This document shows, piece by piece, positions 11,241 to 21,985 of a DNA stretch of 64,000 nt. Position numbers and translations under genes: made by a program. The notes beneath the pieces are model-generated. The model worked only from the letters and a program-made list of their open reading frames with translations, was not told where the DNA came from and searched no databases. The stretch is from Microbacterium elymi (GTDB lineage Bacteria; Actinomycetota; Actinomycetes; Actinomycetales; Microbacteriaceae): positions 2,480,001-2,544,000 of the forward strand of contig NZ_CP091139.2 in NCBI RefSeq assembly GCF_021582895.2, read 5' to 3'. The number at the start of each line of letters is the position of its first letter. The stretch's first letter is position 1.

Positions 11241-12594
11241 ATGCCCGTCGACCCCGTGACGCCCGCGCGCGTCGCCGCCGCCGCCGTCTCCGCTCCCCGC
11301 CGTCCCCGCGCCCCGCTGCCGGCGCGCGCCTGGGTCGTCGTAGTGGTGGTCGGGCTGGTCGGCCAGCTCGCCTGGACCGTCGAGAACATGTACCTGAACG
11401 TGTTCGTGTACGACACGATCTCGACCGATCCGACCGTGATCGCCCTCCTCGTCGCGTTCTCGGCGATCGCGGCGACCCTGGCCACGATGCTCATCGGCGC
11501 GGCATCCGACCGAGTGCGCCGCCGACGTCCGTTCATCGCGGTCGGCTACGTGCTCTGGGGCATCACCACGGCGATGTTCGGGTTCGTCGAGCCGGCGGGC
11601 GGACCGGATGCCGCGCAGAGCGTCGGCCTCGCGGTGGTGGCGATCATCGTCCTGGACTGCGTGATGTCGTTCTTCGGCTCGGGCGCGAACGACGCCGCGT
11701 TCAATGCGTGGGTGACCGAGTCGACCGTTCCCGCCAACCGCGGCCGGGTCGACGGGGTGCTGGCCATCATGCCCCTGATGGGCATGCTCATCGTGTTCGG
11801 GGCGCTCGACCCGCTGACCCGCGACGGCCAGTGGAAGCTGTTCTTCGGCCTGGTCGGCGTGGTCACCGCGGTGGTCGGCGTGATCGCCTGGTTCCTGGTG
11901 CGCGAGCCGGCCGCCACCCGCACTCCGCCGGACGGCTACTTCGCCGCCGTGGTCAACGGCCTGAAGCCCCGCACGGTGCGCGCGAACCCGCGGCTGTACC
12001 TGCTGCTGGCGGCCTGGGCGGTCATCGGCACCAGCACGCAGGTGTTCATCCCGTACCTGATCATCTACATCCAGCGGTATCTGCGCATCGAGGGGTACGC
12101 CCTCGTGCTGGCCAGCGTCCTCATCCTCGCGGCCGTGATCAGCGTGCTCGGCGGCCGGGTGATCGACCGCATCGGGAAGGTGCGCGCCATCATCCCCGCG
12201 ACCGTGTTCATGATCGCCGGGCTGGTCGGCATGTTCTTCGTGCGCGAGATGCTCCCGGTGATCGTGTTCGGCACCATCATGATGGGCGGATTCATGCTCT
12301 CCACCGCGGCGCTGTCGGCGAGCGTGCGCGATGTCACCCCGGTCGAGCGCGTGGGCATGGTGCAGGGGCTTGCGGATGATCGCGATGGTCCTCATCCCGA
12401 TGGTGGCCGGCCCCTTCATCGGCGCGGCGGTGATCGTCGGGGCGAACGAGACCTACGTCGACCTCGGCATCGTCAAGCAGGTGCCGACGCCGTGGATCTT
12501 CCTGGCCGCCGCCGCCGTCGCGGTGTTCGTCGTGATCCCGGTCCTGCTGCTGCGCCGGGCGCCGGCGCCGGCCCTCGAGGACGTCGCGGTATGA
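11241..12594 (+). CDS. MFS transporter, sugar-type (GPH-like)
   Basis: This is a 12-helix transporter of about 450 residues. Helix 1 is followed by AWTVENMYLNVFVYD, and the loop after helix 2 reads GAASDRVRRRRPF, as in glycoside-type MFS proteins. ATG 11241 is preferred over 11235 because AAGG at 11231-11234 then has normal spacing. One extra base at about 12367 (GCTTGC for GCTGC) should be removed to give VGMVQGLRMIAMV. The stop overlaps the start of the GH2 gene (ATGA), so the two are translationally coupled and the transported sugar is probably the glycosidase substrate or product. Confidence 0.8.
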
Positions 12595-14428
12595 CGATGC
12601 TCACCCGCTGGGGCCGGACACTGGACGCCGCGGCCCCGCTGCCCGAGTACCCGCGCCCCAGCTTGCGGCGCGAGGCCTGGCAGAACCTCAACGGCCGGTG
12701 GCAGTACGCGATCACCCCGTTCGGCGGCTCGGACCCGCTCGCGGTCGCCGATCCGACGCAGGCGCCGCCCGACTGGGACGGCCCGATCACCGTGCCGTTC
12801 TCGCCCGAGACCGTCCTGTCCGGAGTGCGAGCGGATGCTCGAGCCCGACGAATCGCTCTGGTATCGACGCACCTTCACGGTCGATCCCGCCGCCGACGAG
12901 CGGGTGCTGCTGCACTTCGGCGCGGTCGACCAGAGCTGTCGCGTCGCGGTCGACGGGACGGAGGTCGGCGGCCACACCGGCGGGTACCTGCCGTTCACGC
13001 TCGATGTCACCGCGGCGCTCGCCGACCGCCAGGGGCACGAGCACGAGCTGATCGTCGCCGTGCGCGACGTGACGGATGCCGCGTGGCTGGCCCGCGGCAA
13101 GCAGTCCCGCCGCCGCGGGGGCATCTGGTACACCCCGCAATCCGGCATCTGGCAGACGGTCTGGCTCGAGACCGTACCGCGGATCGCGGTCGACGCGCTC
13201 GTGCTCACCCGCAGCTGGAGGACGGGATGCTGGAGGTCGAGATCGGCAGCGAGCATGCACCGGCCGGGGCCGAGGCCGAGGTGCGGATCCTGGCGGACGG
13301 CGACGTCGCGGCATCCGTTGCCGTGCCCGTGGGCGCACCCACCCGAATCCCGCTGCCGCGCCCGATCCGCCCCTGGTCGCCGGATGACCCGTTCCTCTAC
13401 GACGTCGAGGTGACGCTCGGCGCCGACCGGGTGCTCTCATACGTCGGCATGCGGTCGTTCGGGGTCGGCCGTGACGCCCGCGGCGTGCCGCGGCTCGCTG
13501 CTGAACGGCGAGCCGCATCTGCCGGTCGGGCTGCTCGACCAGGGCTACTGGCCCGACGGCGGATACACCGCACCCTCCGACGAGGCGCTGGAATACGACA
13601 TCCGGCTGGCCCAGCGGATGGGTTACACGATGCCTGCGCAAGCACATCAAGGTCGAGCCGATGCGCTGGTACCACCACTGCGACCGGCTCGGCATGCTGG
13701 TCTGGCAGGACGCGGTCAACGGCGGCACCGCCTACGCGCCGCAGATCATCACCGCTCCCGCGTTCGGGGCGCCCGCGATCTCGGACCGACGCCATCGCGC
13801 GTTCGGGCGCGCCGACGAGCGCGGCCGGGAGCAGTTCGAGCACGAGCTGGCCGAGATGATCGCGCACCTGCGCTCGGTGCCGTCGCTCTCGCTGTGGGTG
13901 CCGTTCAACGAAGGCTGGGGACAGTTCGACGCGGCCCGGATCGCCGAGCTGGTGCGCCGCCTCGATCCCACCCGGCCGATCGACCACGCCAGCGGCTGGC
14001 ACGATCAGGGCGCCGGCGACCTGCAGAGCCGGCACATCTACTTCCGGCCGGTGCGGGTGCCGCGCCGGCGCGACGAGCGCGTGCTCGCGGTCACCGAGTA
14101 CGGCGGATACAGCCTGGCCGTTCCCGGACACGGCTGGGGGCCGCGCACGTTCGGCTACCGCCGCTACCGCACCCGCGCCCGCCTGCAGGATGCGCTGGTC
14201 CGTCTGCACCAGCGCGAGATCGAACCCGCCGTGCGGCGGGGCCTGGCCGCGCTCGTCTACACCCAGCTGGCGGATGTCGAAGACGAGGACAACGGCCTGG
14301 TCACCTACGACCGGCGGTTCGTGAAAGTGGACGAGCAGGTCCTGCGCGGCGTGAACGACGCGCTGCGGGCGGCCGCCGGCGGCCCGTCCGCCGTCGAACC
14401 CGTCCGCGTCGGAGGAGGATCCCGATGA
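12591..14428 (+). CDS. glycoside hydrolase family 2 protein
   Basis: This is a GH2-type glycosidase of about 612 residues. The N-terminal sugar-binding-like domain contains YPRPSLRREAWQNLNGRWQY, LWYRRTFTV and GGIWYTPQSGIWQTVW. An Ig-like domain and a TIM-barrel domain follow, the latter with RKHIKVEPMRWYHHCDRLGMLVWQD near residue 350 and the acid/base region WVPFNEGWGQFD. TEYGGY carries the likely nucleophile. Four one-base shifts lie at about 12829, 13213, 13505 and 13633. The net effect matches the span length, and three are insertions in GCAGC or GCTGC. The substrate cannot be read from the sequence. Confidence 0.8.
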
Positions 14429-15462
14429 CCGCCCGTGAGCTCGTCGCGCCCGTCTCGCTCACCGGCCCCGACGGCCGGCTCAACCCCGACGCGGTCGGCT
14501 GGGCGCGGCATCCGCTCGTCGACACCGGCGGGATCGGCGCCGGCCCGCGCGCCGTCCCCACCGCGTGGGGCCGCAACAAGCGCTGGGAGTACTGGGGTGT
14601 GGTCACCCCCACGCATCTGCTCGCCCTGACGGTGTCGTCCATCGACTACGCCGCCGTGCACGAGGTCTGGATCTTCGACCGCGAGACGCGGCGCTCGTGG
14701 CACCGCGGCGCGACCGTGCTGCCGGCCCGCGGGGTCACGCTGCCGCCCAGATCGGATGCCGGACCCGCCCGCGCCCGCGCGAAAGACCTCGAGATCGACG
14801 TCGAGCCGTCGCGGGAGCGGCGGGACGAGGCGGCGACGTCGGTCCGCCTGCGCGCGCGGATCCCGGGCGCCGGGTTCGACCTCACCGTCACGCGCCCGGA
14901 CGGCCACGAGTGCCTCGCCGTGGTCGTGCCGTTGCGTGACACCCGCTTCCAGTACACGGTGAAGGATGTCGCCCTCCCGGCCTCCGGGACCGTCACCACG
15001 GACGGCACCGTGCACGAGGTGCCCGCCGGGGCCTCGTGGGCCGTGCTCGACCACGGCCGCGGCCGGTGGCCGTACGACGTGCGCTGGAACTGGGGCGCCG
15101 GATCCGGCGTCTCGGGCGGGCGGACCATCGGGGTGCAGGTCGGCGGACAGTGGACCGACGGCACCGGACAGACCGAGAACGGGCTGGTCGTGGACGGCGT
15201 GCTGCACAAGATCCACGACGAGCTGGTGTGGGACTACGACCCGGCCGATCACCTGCGACCCTGGCACATCCACGGGGGCGGGCTGACGGCATCCTTCACC
15301 CCCTTCCACGACAAGCAGAGCCGCACGAACCTGCTCGTCCTGGCCAGCCGCACCGATCAGTGCTTCGGCACCTGGGCGGGCAGCTTCACCACCGCGCAGG
15401 GCGAGCGGATCGCGTTCGACGGCATCGAGGGGTGGGCCGAGGATGTGCACAACCGCTGGTGA
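14425..15462 (+). CDS. DUF2804 family protein
   Basis: This is an intact 345-residue protein with no signal peptide. WNWGAGSGVSGG, VGGQWTDGTGQTENGLV and the following LHKI-LVWDYD segment are recognisable from the DUF2804 family, whose biochemical role is not established. The start ATG overlaps the stop of the GH2 gene, and GGAGGAGG lies a few bases upstream, so it is translated with the glycosidase. The many Trp, Asp and His residues in beta-rich segments would fit a carbohydrate-active fold, but this is inference. Confidence 0.75.
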   Translation: MTARELVAPVSLTGPDGRLNPDAVGWARHPLVDTGGIGAGPRAVPTAWGRNKRWEYWGVVTPTHLLALTVSSIDYAAVHEVWIFDRETRRSWHRGATVLPARGVTLPPRSDAGPARARAKDLEIDVEPSRERRDEAATSVRLRARIPGAGFDLTVTRPDGHECLAVVVPLRDTRFQYTVKDVALPASGTVTTDGTVHEVPAGASWAVLDHGRGRWPYDVRWNWGAGSGVSGGRTIGVQVGGQWTDGTGQTENGLVVDGVLHKIHDELVWDYDPADHLRPWHIHGGGLTASFTPFHDKQSRTNLLVLASRTDQCFGTWAGSFTTAQGERIAFDGIEGWAEDVHNRW

Positions 15463-15532
15463 GTCCTCGGCTGAAGTCGTGCCCGGCATGTGATCACGCT
15501 GCCGGCGATCCGCGGCATCCATAATTCATCAC

Positions 15533-16301
15533 ATGATGAACAATGCGGTGGAGATCCGCCGGCTGCGGGTGCGGCGCGGCCGGACCACCGTCTTCGACGG
15601 CCTCGACCTGGACCTCCCCGCCGGGATGGTGACCGGCCTGCTCGGCCCGTCCGGCGGCGGCAAGACGACGCTGATGCGCGCGATCGTGGGCGTGCAGAAG
15701 ATCGACGCCGGCAGCGTCCGGGTGTTCGATCAGCCGGCGGGATCCCGCGGCCTGCGCACCCGCGTCGCGTACGACACGCAGGCCGCGTCGGTGTACGACG
15801 ATCTCACCGTGGCGCAGAACCTGCGCTACTTCGCCCGTCTGGTCGGCGCCGGGCGCGGCGAGGTCGACCGGGTCATCGCCGAGGTCGGGCTCGAGCCCCA
15901 GGCCTCCCAGCTGATCGCGTCGCTGTCCGGCGGCGAGCGGGGACGCGTCTCGCTGGCCACCGCGATGCTGGGCACGCCCGAGCTCGTGGTGCTCGACGAG
16001 CCGACGGTGGGCCTGGACCCGGTGCTGCGCGAGAGCCTCTGGCGGGTCTTCCGTCAGCTGGCCGATGCCGGGGCGACGCTGCTGGTGTCCAGCCACGTCA
16101 TGGACGAGGCCGTGCGCCTGCGACCAGATCGTGCTGGTGCACACCGGTCGCGTGCTGGCCCAGACCACCCCGGCGCAGCTGCTCGCCGAGACCGGGGCCT
16201 CCGACCCCGACACGGCGTTCCTGCGGCTGATCGAGCGGGACGCGCGGGCCCATCCGCACCTGCGCCGCGAGACGCACCGAGACCACGAGGCCGCATCATG
16301 A
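15533..16301 (+). CDS. ABC transporter ATP-binding protein (drug-export type)
   Basis: This is an ATPase of about 256 residues. Walker A is GPSGGGKTT, the signature is LSGGERGRV and Walker B is LVVLDEPTVGLDP. It resembles DrrA/CcmA-type exporters. One extra base at about 16125 (GCCTGC for GCTGC) should be removed to give DEAVRCDQIVLVHTGRVLAQ. The adjacent ATGs at 15533 and 15536 are both possible starts. Its stop overlaps the ATG of the permease gene. Confidence 0.85.
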
Positions 16302-17022
16302 GGATGCTCGCCACTGCCGGGCGGGTGCTGCGAGCTCGGCCACGACCCGCGCTCGATCGCCCTCATGCTGATCGCGCCGAGTCTGCTGGTCGGCCTGTTC
16401 GCCTGGCTGTTCAGCGACCAGGACGGCGTTTTCGACCAGTTCGGCGCACCGATCCTGGCGCTGTTCCCGTTCATCGTGATGTTCCTGATCACCTCGATCA
16501 CGACCCTGCGCGAGCGGAGGTCGGGCACGCTCGAGCGCCTGATGACCACCCCGATCGGCAAGGCCGACATCATCGTCGGCTATGCGCTCGCGTTCGGGCT
16601 GATGGCGATGCTGCAGGCCGTCGTGACCGTGGGCTTCGCCGTCGGCGTGTGCGGACTGGATGTCGAGGGCCCGCTGTGGCAGCTGGGTCTGGTCGCGGTC
16701 GTGGATGCGCTGCTGGGCACCGCACTGGGGCTGCTGGCCAGCGCGTTCGCCCGCACCGAGTTCCAGGCCGTCCAGTTCATGCCGCTGCTGGTGTTCCCGC
16801 AGATCATCCTGGGTGGGCTGTTCATGCCGCGCGACCAGATGCCCGATGTGCTGTACGCGATCAGTGATTGGCTGCCGCTGAGCTATGCGATCGACACGAT
16901 CAACGCCGTGACCGCCGGGGACGAGGGGTGGGACGTGTTCGGGCCGCTGCTGATCGTGGTGGCGTTCCTGGCCGGATGCCTCGTCCTGGCTTCGCTCACG
17001 CTTGCGCCGCCGCACCCGATGA
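16298..17022 (+). CDS. ABC transporter permease (ABC-2 type)
   Basis: This is a six-helix ABC-2 permease of about 241 residues that starts inside the ATPase stop codon. SITTLRERRSGTLERLM and FPQIILGGLFMPRDQMP are characteristic of DrrB-like exporters. Two extra bases occur. At about 16329 GCGAGC stands for GCAGC, and correction gives RVLQLGHDPRS. At about 17001 GCTTGC stands for GCTGC, and correction gives the basic C-terminus LTLRRRTR and a stop at 17020-17022 instead of a longer tail. Confidence 0.8.
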
Positions 17023-17040
17023 CGCGATCGCTGGTAGCCT

Positions 17041-17060
17041 GTAAGTAAGTGGTTACTTAC
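17041..17060. promoter_or_regulatory. TetR operator, palindrome GTAAGTAA-N4-TTACTTAC
   Basis: A perfect 8-bp inverted repeat with a 4-base spacer lies between the exporter permease stop and the PPOX gene, 13 bases before its start codon. The downstream TetR gene in the same transcription unit makes it the likely autoregulator binding here. The AT-rich palindrome stands out sharply from its GC-rich surroundings. Confidence 0.7.
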
Positions 17061-17073
17061 ATAGGAGGCGGTC

Positions 17074-17475
17074 ATGTCCCGCACACCGACCACGCTGGAC
17101 GCGTCCACGCTGAGGACACAGCGCACGATCCTGCTGTCCACCCGCAAGCGCGACGGGTCGTGGGTGTCGACGCCCGTGAGCATCGTCGTGGACGACGATG
17201 GGCGACTCTACTTCCGCACGTACGACGCCGCCGGCAAGTACAAGCGGCTGCGCAACTTCCCCCAGGTGCGGGTCGCCCCGGCGACCACCCTGCGGGGCGT
17301 CCGACCGGACCGGCCGTGGACGGCACGGCGCGCCGCATCAGGGGAGACGACGAGGCGCGTGCCCGCACGCTCCTGGCGGCCAAGTATCCCGTGCCTGCAC
17401 CGGCGGCTCGTTCCCTGGCTGCATCGGCGCAAGGGCTGGACGACGGTCCACTACGAGCTGACGCTCGATGACTGA
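17074..17475 (+). CDS. PPOX-class F420-dependent oxidoreductase-like protein
   Basis: This is a small flavin- or deazaflavin-binding split-barrel protein of about 133 residues. RTILLSTRKRDGSWVSTPV and the downstream YFRTYDAAGKYKRLRN segment are typical of the PPOX class. One base is missing at about 17298 and one is extra at about 17393 (GCCTGC for GCTGC). After correction the middle reads RPTGPAVDGTARRI and TLLAAKYPVLHRRL. The AGGAGG at about 17064 gives a strong ribosome site. It overlaps the TetR start, so the pair is coupled. Confidence 0.75.
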   Translation: MSRTPTTLDASTLRTQRTILLSTRKRDGSWVSTPVSIVVDDDGRLYFRTYDAAGKYKRLRNFPQVRVAPATTLRGVRPDRPWTARRAASGETTRRVPARSWRPSIPCLHRRLVPWLHRRKGWTTVHYELTLDD

Positions 17476-18091
17476 GGCGGATGCCGCACCCGCCCGCACC
17501 CGCGACACCGTGGTGCGCGCCGCCATGGAGCTGTTCGGCCGGCAGGGGTTCCGCACCACCACCATCGCGCAGATCGAGGCCGCCGCCGGCCTGTCGCCGG
17601 GCGCGGGCGGGCTCTACCGGCACTTTCCATCGAAGCGGGCGCTGCTCGAAGAAGGGCTGCGCCGGCAGGCGGAGCAGGGGCGGAGCCTGGCAGCGTTCCT
17701 CGAGGACCCCGACGGCCTCGCCGCCCTCGGTCTGCACGACCGGCTGCAGGCGGTCGCGCGCGCCGGGCTGCGCCGGCTCGAGACCGAGCGCGATGTGAAC
17801 CGGCTGCTCGTGCGCGACCTGGCCGCGTTCCCGGATCTGCTCGCACAGGTGCGGGAGCGAGAGCTCGCGGCGGTGGTCGGGATGGTGGCCGCCTGGCTGC
17901 AGGCCCAGCCCGAGACGCCCGTGGGCGATCCGGACTGGGAGGCCCTGGCATCCGTCGTCGTCTCGGCGATCAGCCACTACTGGGTGCTGCGCGACGTCTA
18001 CGACGGCGTCCACCCGCACGGCGTCGACGAGGAGCGGTTCGTCCGCGCACTCGCCGACCTGGCCGCCCGCACCTGGCGCACCGCGGACTGA
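17468..18091 (+). CDS. TetR-family transcriptional regulator
   Basis: This is a 207-residue repressor with an N-terminal TetR helix-turn-helix: RDTVVRAAMELFGRQGF, then GLSPGAGGLYRHFPSKRALL. A helical C-terminal domain follows. It starts inside the PPOX gene (8-base overlap). The palindrome at 17041-17060 upstream of the pair is the probable target. It is convergent with the MarR gene. Confidence 0.85.
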   Translation: MTEADAAPARTRDTVVRAAMELFGRQGFRTTTIAQIEAAAGLSPGAGGLYRHFPSKRALLEEGLRRQAEQGRSLAAFLEDPDGLAALGLHDRLQAVARAGLRRLETERDVNRLLVRDLAAFPDLLAQVRERELAAVVGMVAAWLQAQPETPVGDPDWEALASVVVSAISHYWVLRDVYDGVHPHGVDEERFVRALADLAARTWRTAD

Positions 18092-18127
18092 TACGTCGGC
18101 GTTCGGCGGGTGCTGGGCCGGCGCGGA

Positions 18128-18571
18128 TCACTCCGCGAGGTCGTCGCGATCGCGCAGCTTGGCGGTGAGCTCGAGCAGCCGGTCCAGCTCGTCGTCGTCG
18201 AGCACCGACATCCGCTCGGCGATCGACCGGGCGTGGGCGGCGCCCACGGCGCGGAACCGCGACGCGCCGAGCGGCGTGGCCTGCACCAGCGCGCCGCGGC
18301 CGTCCTCCGGGTCGGCGCACTTGTGGATCAGGCCGCGCGCGACCATCCGGTCGATCAGCCGCGACACGCTCGGCTGGCTGATGAGCATGTTCGCCGTGAC
18401 GTCGCGCAGTCGCGCGGTCAGCTCCGGCCCGCGGGCCACGGTCAGCAGCACGTCGTACTCGGCCTGGGACAGGTCGGTGCGCTCGAAATCCTCGCTGATC
18501 ACGGCGAACACCTCGTGCTGGGCGCGGAACAGGCTCTCCCACGCGGCGACGGCGAGGCGGCGGTCGGTCAT
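18128..18571 (-). CDS. MarR-family transcriptional regulator
   Basis: This is a regulator of about 147 residues with a MarR winged helix: LSQAEYDVLLTVARGP, MLISQPSVSRLIDRMVARGLI, and the wing DPEDGRGALVQAT. The start MTDRRLA at 18571 is preferred over an upstream in-frame ATG that would overlap the promoter of the divergent gene. It is divergent from the DUF2207 gene, only about 35 bases away. No frameshift is seen. Confidence 0.85.
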   Translation of the reverse strand: MTDRRLAVAAWESLFRAQHEVFAVISEDFERTDLSQAEYDVLLTVARGPELTARLRDVTANMLISQPSVSRLIDRMVARGLIHKCADPEDGRGALVQATPLGASRFRAVGAAHARSIAERMSVLDDDELDRLLELTAKLRDRDDLAE

Positions 18572-18606
18572 GGGCACCAGCGTAGCGGGCACCTAGGCTG
18601 GCACCC

Positions 18607-20492
18607 ATGCGAAGATTCGTCCGCGCCCTCGCTGCCGTCGCCGTCGTGGTCGCGGCATCCGTCTCGCCCGTCCTCCTCGGCGCGCCCGCGCACGCCGTCG
18701 CGCCCGCGGAGGCCGTCGCGCCCGCGGAGGCCGTCGCGCCCGCGCTGGCTGTGGGGGCCGTCGGCCCGGTGCCCTCCGGAGTCGACGACTTCACCTTCCG
18801 CAGCCTGGACGCCGACTACACGCTCGGCCGCGAGGACGACGGGACCAGCACGCTGCGGGTGGTGGAGACGTTCGTGGCGGTCTTCCCCGACATCGACCAG
18901 AACCACGGCATGCGCCGCAGGCATCCCCGATCACTACAACGGTCAGCCGCTGGACCCGACCTTGGTCTCGGTGACCGATGAGAACGGCGCGGCGCGCGAC
19001 GCCGAGACCGATTCGGACGACGGGGTGTTCTCGATCACCTCGCGATCGGACGACTTCGTGCACGGCCCGCAGACCTATGTGTTCACGTACACGCTGCGCC
19101 ACGTCACGTGGACCTTCCCCGACACGGGCGACGACGAGTTCTACTGGGACGTCAACGGCAACGACTGGGCGCAAGCCGTTCGACACCGTGAGCACGACGC
19201 TGCACGTGCCGGCCGCGCTCGCGTCGGCGCTGACCGGGCAGCGGGCCTGCTACCAGGGCGCGTTCGGCGGCACGGACACGTGCGACATCTCGGCATCGAC
19301 CGACGCCGACGGCTCGGCGACGGTGACGGCGCAGGCCCAGGGCCTGAAGCCGTTCGAGACGATGACGATCGCGGTCGGGTTCACGGCGGGCACCTTCGTG
19401 CCGTTCGACCCGTCGTACCTGGCCTCTCCGTGGGGGTGGGTGCAGGGGCTCGCGGGCCTCGGCGTCCTGGGGGCGCTGATCACCGTCATCGTCACCCGGG
19501 TGCGTCGGCTCGGCGATGCTCCCGGACGCCCGGTCATCATCGCCGAGTACACGCCGCCGGCCCAGATCGACGCGCTGCAGGCGGCCGTCATGCTCGGGCG
19601 GAGCACGAAGGCGATTCCCGCCGAGGTGCTCGAGCAGGCGGTGGTCGGCAGCATCCGGATCGTCGAGGGCGAGCGTCGGCTGTTCGGCGGACACAAACTG
19701 CAGGCCGAACTCGTCGATCCGTCGCGCGCCGACCGGGACGGACGGATGCTGCTGTCCGGCCTGTTCGGCGACGATCCCGCGCCGGGGGCGGTGTTCGAGT
19801 TCGGCCGGTCCGACACCCGGTTCTCGAGCGCGGCCCGCAGCATCCTCAGCTGGGCTGACAAGAACCTCACGGTGATCGGACTGCGCCGCCCGGTCCCACG
19901 ACGACAGCGCGGGTTGCCCCTGCTGCTCAGCGGTGTGTTCGGCGCGATCACGCTGGTCGCCGGGATCCTGGCCCTCGCCGCGGACGTCTCGCCCGCCGTG
20001 CCCGTCCTGCTCTTCATCTTCGGGATCGCGGTGTTCATCGCGAGTGCGATGCTGCTGGCGCGCAAGCCGCTGTCGGCCGAGGGTGCCGAGGTGCGCGATC
20101 ATCTCAAGGGGCTCCAGGTGTTCATCGAGTGGGCCGAGGCCGACCGCATCCGCATGCTGCAGTCCCCGGAGGGCGCCGAACGCGTGCCCGTCGACGTGAA
20201 CGATCCGCGCCAGATGCTGAAGCTGTACGAGTCGCTCTTGCCGTACGCGGTGGTGTTCGGCCAGGAGAAGCAGTGGGCGCAGCGACTCGCGGTGATGTAC
20301 ACGGCCGGCTACGGCGCCACGGCCGTGCCGTACTGGTACGTGGGCACGCACGGCTTCGACGCGGACGCGTTCTCGGCCGGCATCGGATCGCTCTCGAGCG
20401 CGGCATCCTCCGCCTCGTCGACCTCCGGCGGTTCGGGTGGCGGCGGCTCCGCCGGGGGCGGCGGCGGAGGCGGCGGCGGTGGCGGGGTGTGA
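18607..20492 (+). CDS. DUF2207 domain-containing membrane protein
   Basis: This is a protein of about 627 residues with a signal peptide ending near APAHA, a large extracytoplasmic DUF2207-type domain (DFVHGPQTYVFTYTLRHV), a membrane segment near residue 280 and two more near residues 445-480. The last part of the chain is a Gly/Ser-rich tail. Two extra bases lie at about 18916 (GCAGGC for GCAGC) and 19173 (GCAAGC for GCAGC). Correction gives MRRSIPDHYNG and DWAQPFDTV. The glycine tail ending in over ten consecutive Gly is typical of this family. Its function is unknown. Confidence 0.8.
18697..18744 (+). repeat. 18-bp in-frame tandem repeat in the DUF2207 gene
   Basis: Two full copies and one partial copy of an 18-base unit (starting GTCGCGCCCGCGG) encode repeated VAPAEA just after the signal peptide. 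The unit is a multiple of three, so copy number can change without breaking the frame. It probably forms a flexible linker. Confidence 0.7.
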
Positions 20493-20503
20493 GCGCATCG
20501 CAC

Positions 20504-21985
20504 TCACGTCCGCTGCGGAATCCGGGCCGGCCGGCCGCGTGACTTCGGTCCGGCCAGCCGACGCCCGACCTGTTCGTACTGCCGGCGCATCGATCCTGCG
20601 GTCGCGCGCCAGCGGCGAGCAGGGTCGATGGATGCGGGTGCCCGGACCTGCGGCATCCCATCGACCATGCGGATCTCCCATCCACTCCAGTCCAGGGAGC
20701 GGTGATGCCACCAGCACAGCGGAACGCCGTTGTCGATGTGCGTCGGGCCGCCCCGCGCGTGCTCTGCGACGTGATGGATCTCGCACCACTCCGCAGCGAC
20801 GTGGCAAGCCGGGGATGACGCAGCCGCCGTCGCGGGCGTGGATGGCGCGACGCTGCTGTGACGTGAAGACCCGCTGCGGCGAGCCGAGGTCGATGATGCG
20901 GCCGTTCTCGTCGAGGACGAGACGCTGGATCCCGCCGCAGCAGGCGATCTGCCGTGCCACGGATGACGGGACCGCGCAGTCGGTCCCGTCGACGAAGCCG
21001 ACCCCGTCGGCGCGCTGCAAGCTCGTCGGCCGAGATGGTCACCAGCAGCGTCGGGGAGCGCCGCCGATCGAGGGCGTTTCGGCCGCGCGGGCGGCCACGC
21101 CGAGGATCGCGGCGAGCACGTCGTGCTGTCGCTGTGCGCGGGTGCGGGTGTCGGCGAGCGGCTCGGGCTCGTCCGGCACCTCGCGGAACGCGACGCCCGG
21201 GTCGTCCGTGCGGTCGTGCGTGCGCGGGTTCGAGAAGGAGTCGAAGAGGCGCTGCACCTGCGCCTGCGACATCTGGCAGCATCCCACCGCGGAAGGGCAC
21301 GATCCCGTTGCGTTCGCGGCCCAGGATGAAGGAGCGATCACGCAGGGCCTTCTCCTGCTCGGGCAGAGTGCCGTCCGGGTCGAGGAAGAGGCGCCAGACC
21401 TTCGCCTGCAAGCCGGGTCTCGTCGGCGGTGCAGGCCGGTGCGTCGGACGCGCCGGTGCCGGTCGCCGCGTCGACGAGCTCGCTCTCGGCGACCGCGAGA
21501 TGCCCGGGCGCGCAGCGGTCGGCGATCGGACCGAGCACGCGGCTGATCGCGGCCGCACCGTCCAGCCCCATCGTGCCGTCGATCACGGCCTCTCGGATCG
21601 CGGGGAAGTGTGCCGGCCGCGGCTGTCCGGTCAGCGTCGTCCGGGTGGCGATCAGCCGGGCGGTCTGCACGCGGGTGTGGGCGGTGCCGGAGGCGACGCC
21701 GGTGAGGCGCGTGAGAAGGTCGATCGCGTTGACGCAGCCGTGGCGGCCGGAGAGCCGCTCCGCGCCGAGTTCGGGCCGGGAGCGCTCGTCGATCTCGCCC
21801 GCGGCGACGAGGCGCAGGGCATCCACGCGCCGGCCGAGCGACTCGGCGATCCGCGCGAGCGCGATGGCATCGGCATCCGTCATCGTCCGCGGCGAGTCGT
21901 CGCCGAGCGCGCCGCCGACGGCGTCACCCAGCGCGGCGTCGAGGCGCGTGAGCGTCTCGAGCAGTGGTGGGGATGCGATGTCCAT
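20504..21985 (-). CDS. DUF222/HNH endonuclease domain protein
   Basis: This is a protein of about 494 residues with an N-terminal DUF222 region and a C-terminal HNH domain. The HNH part has GGCVIPGCH, WCEIHHV and CWWHHRSLD, with zinc-type cysteines and histidines. Such proteins are abundant and multicopy in Microbacteriaceae. Five one-base shifts are needed: extra bases at about 21410, 21276, 21018 and 20803 (all GCAGC/GCTGC sites) and a missing base at about 21062. After correction the end reads RPARIPQRT at 20504. The tail after the stop overlaps nothing. No homing target or intein is seen. Confidence 0.75.
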
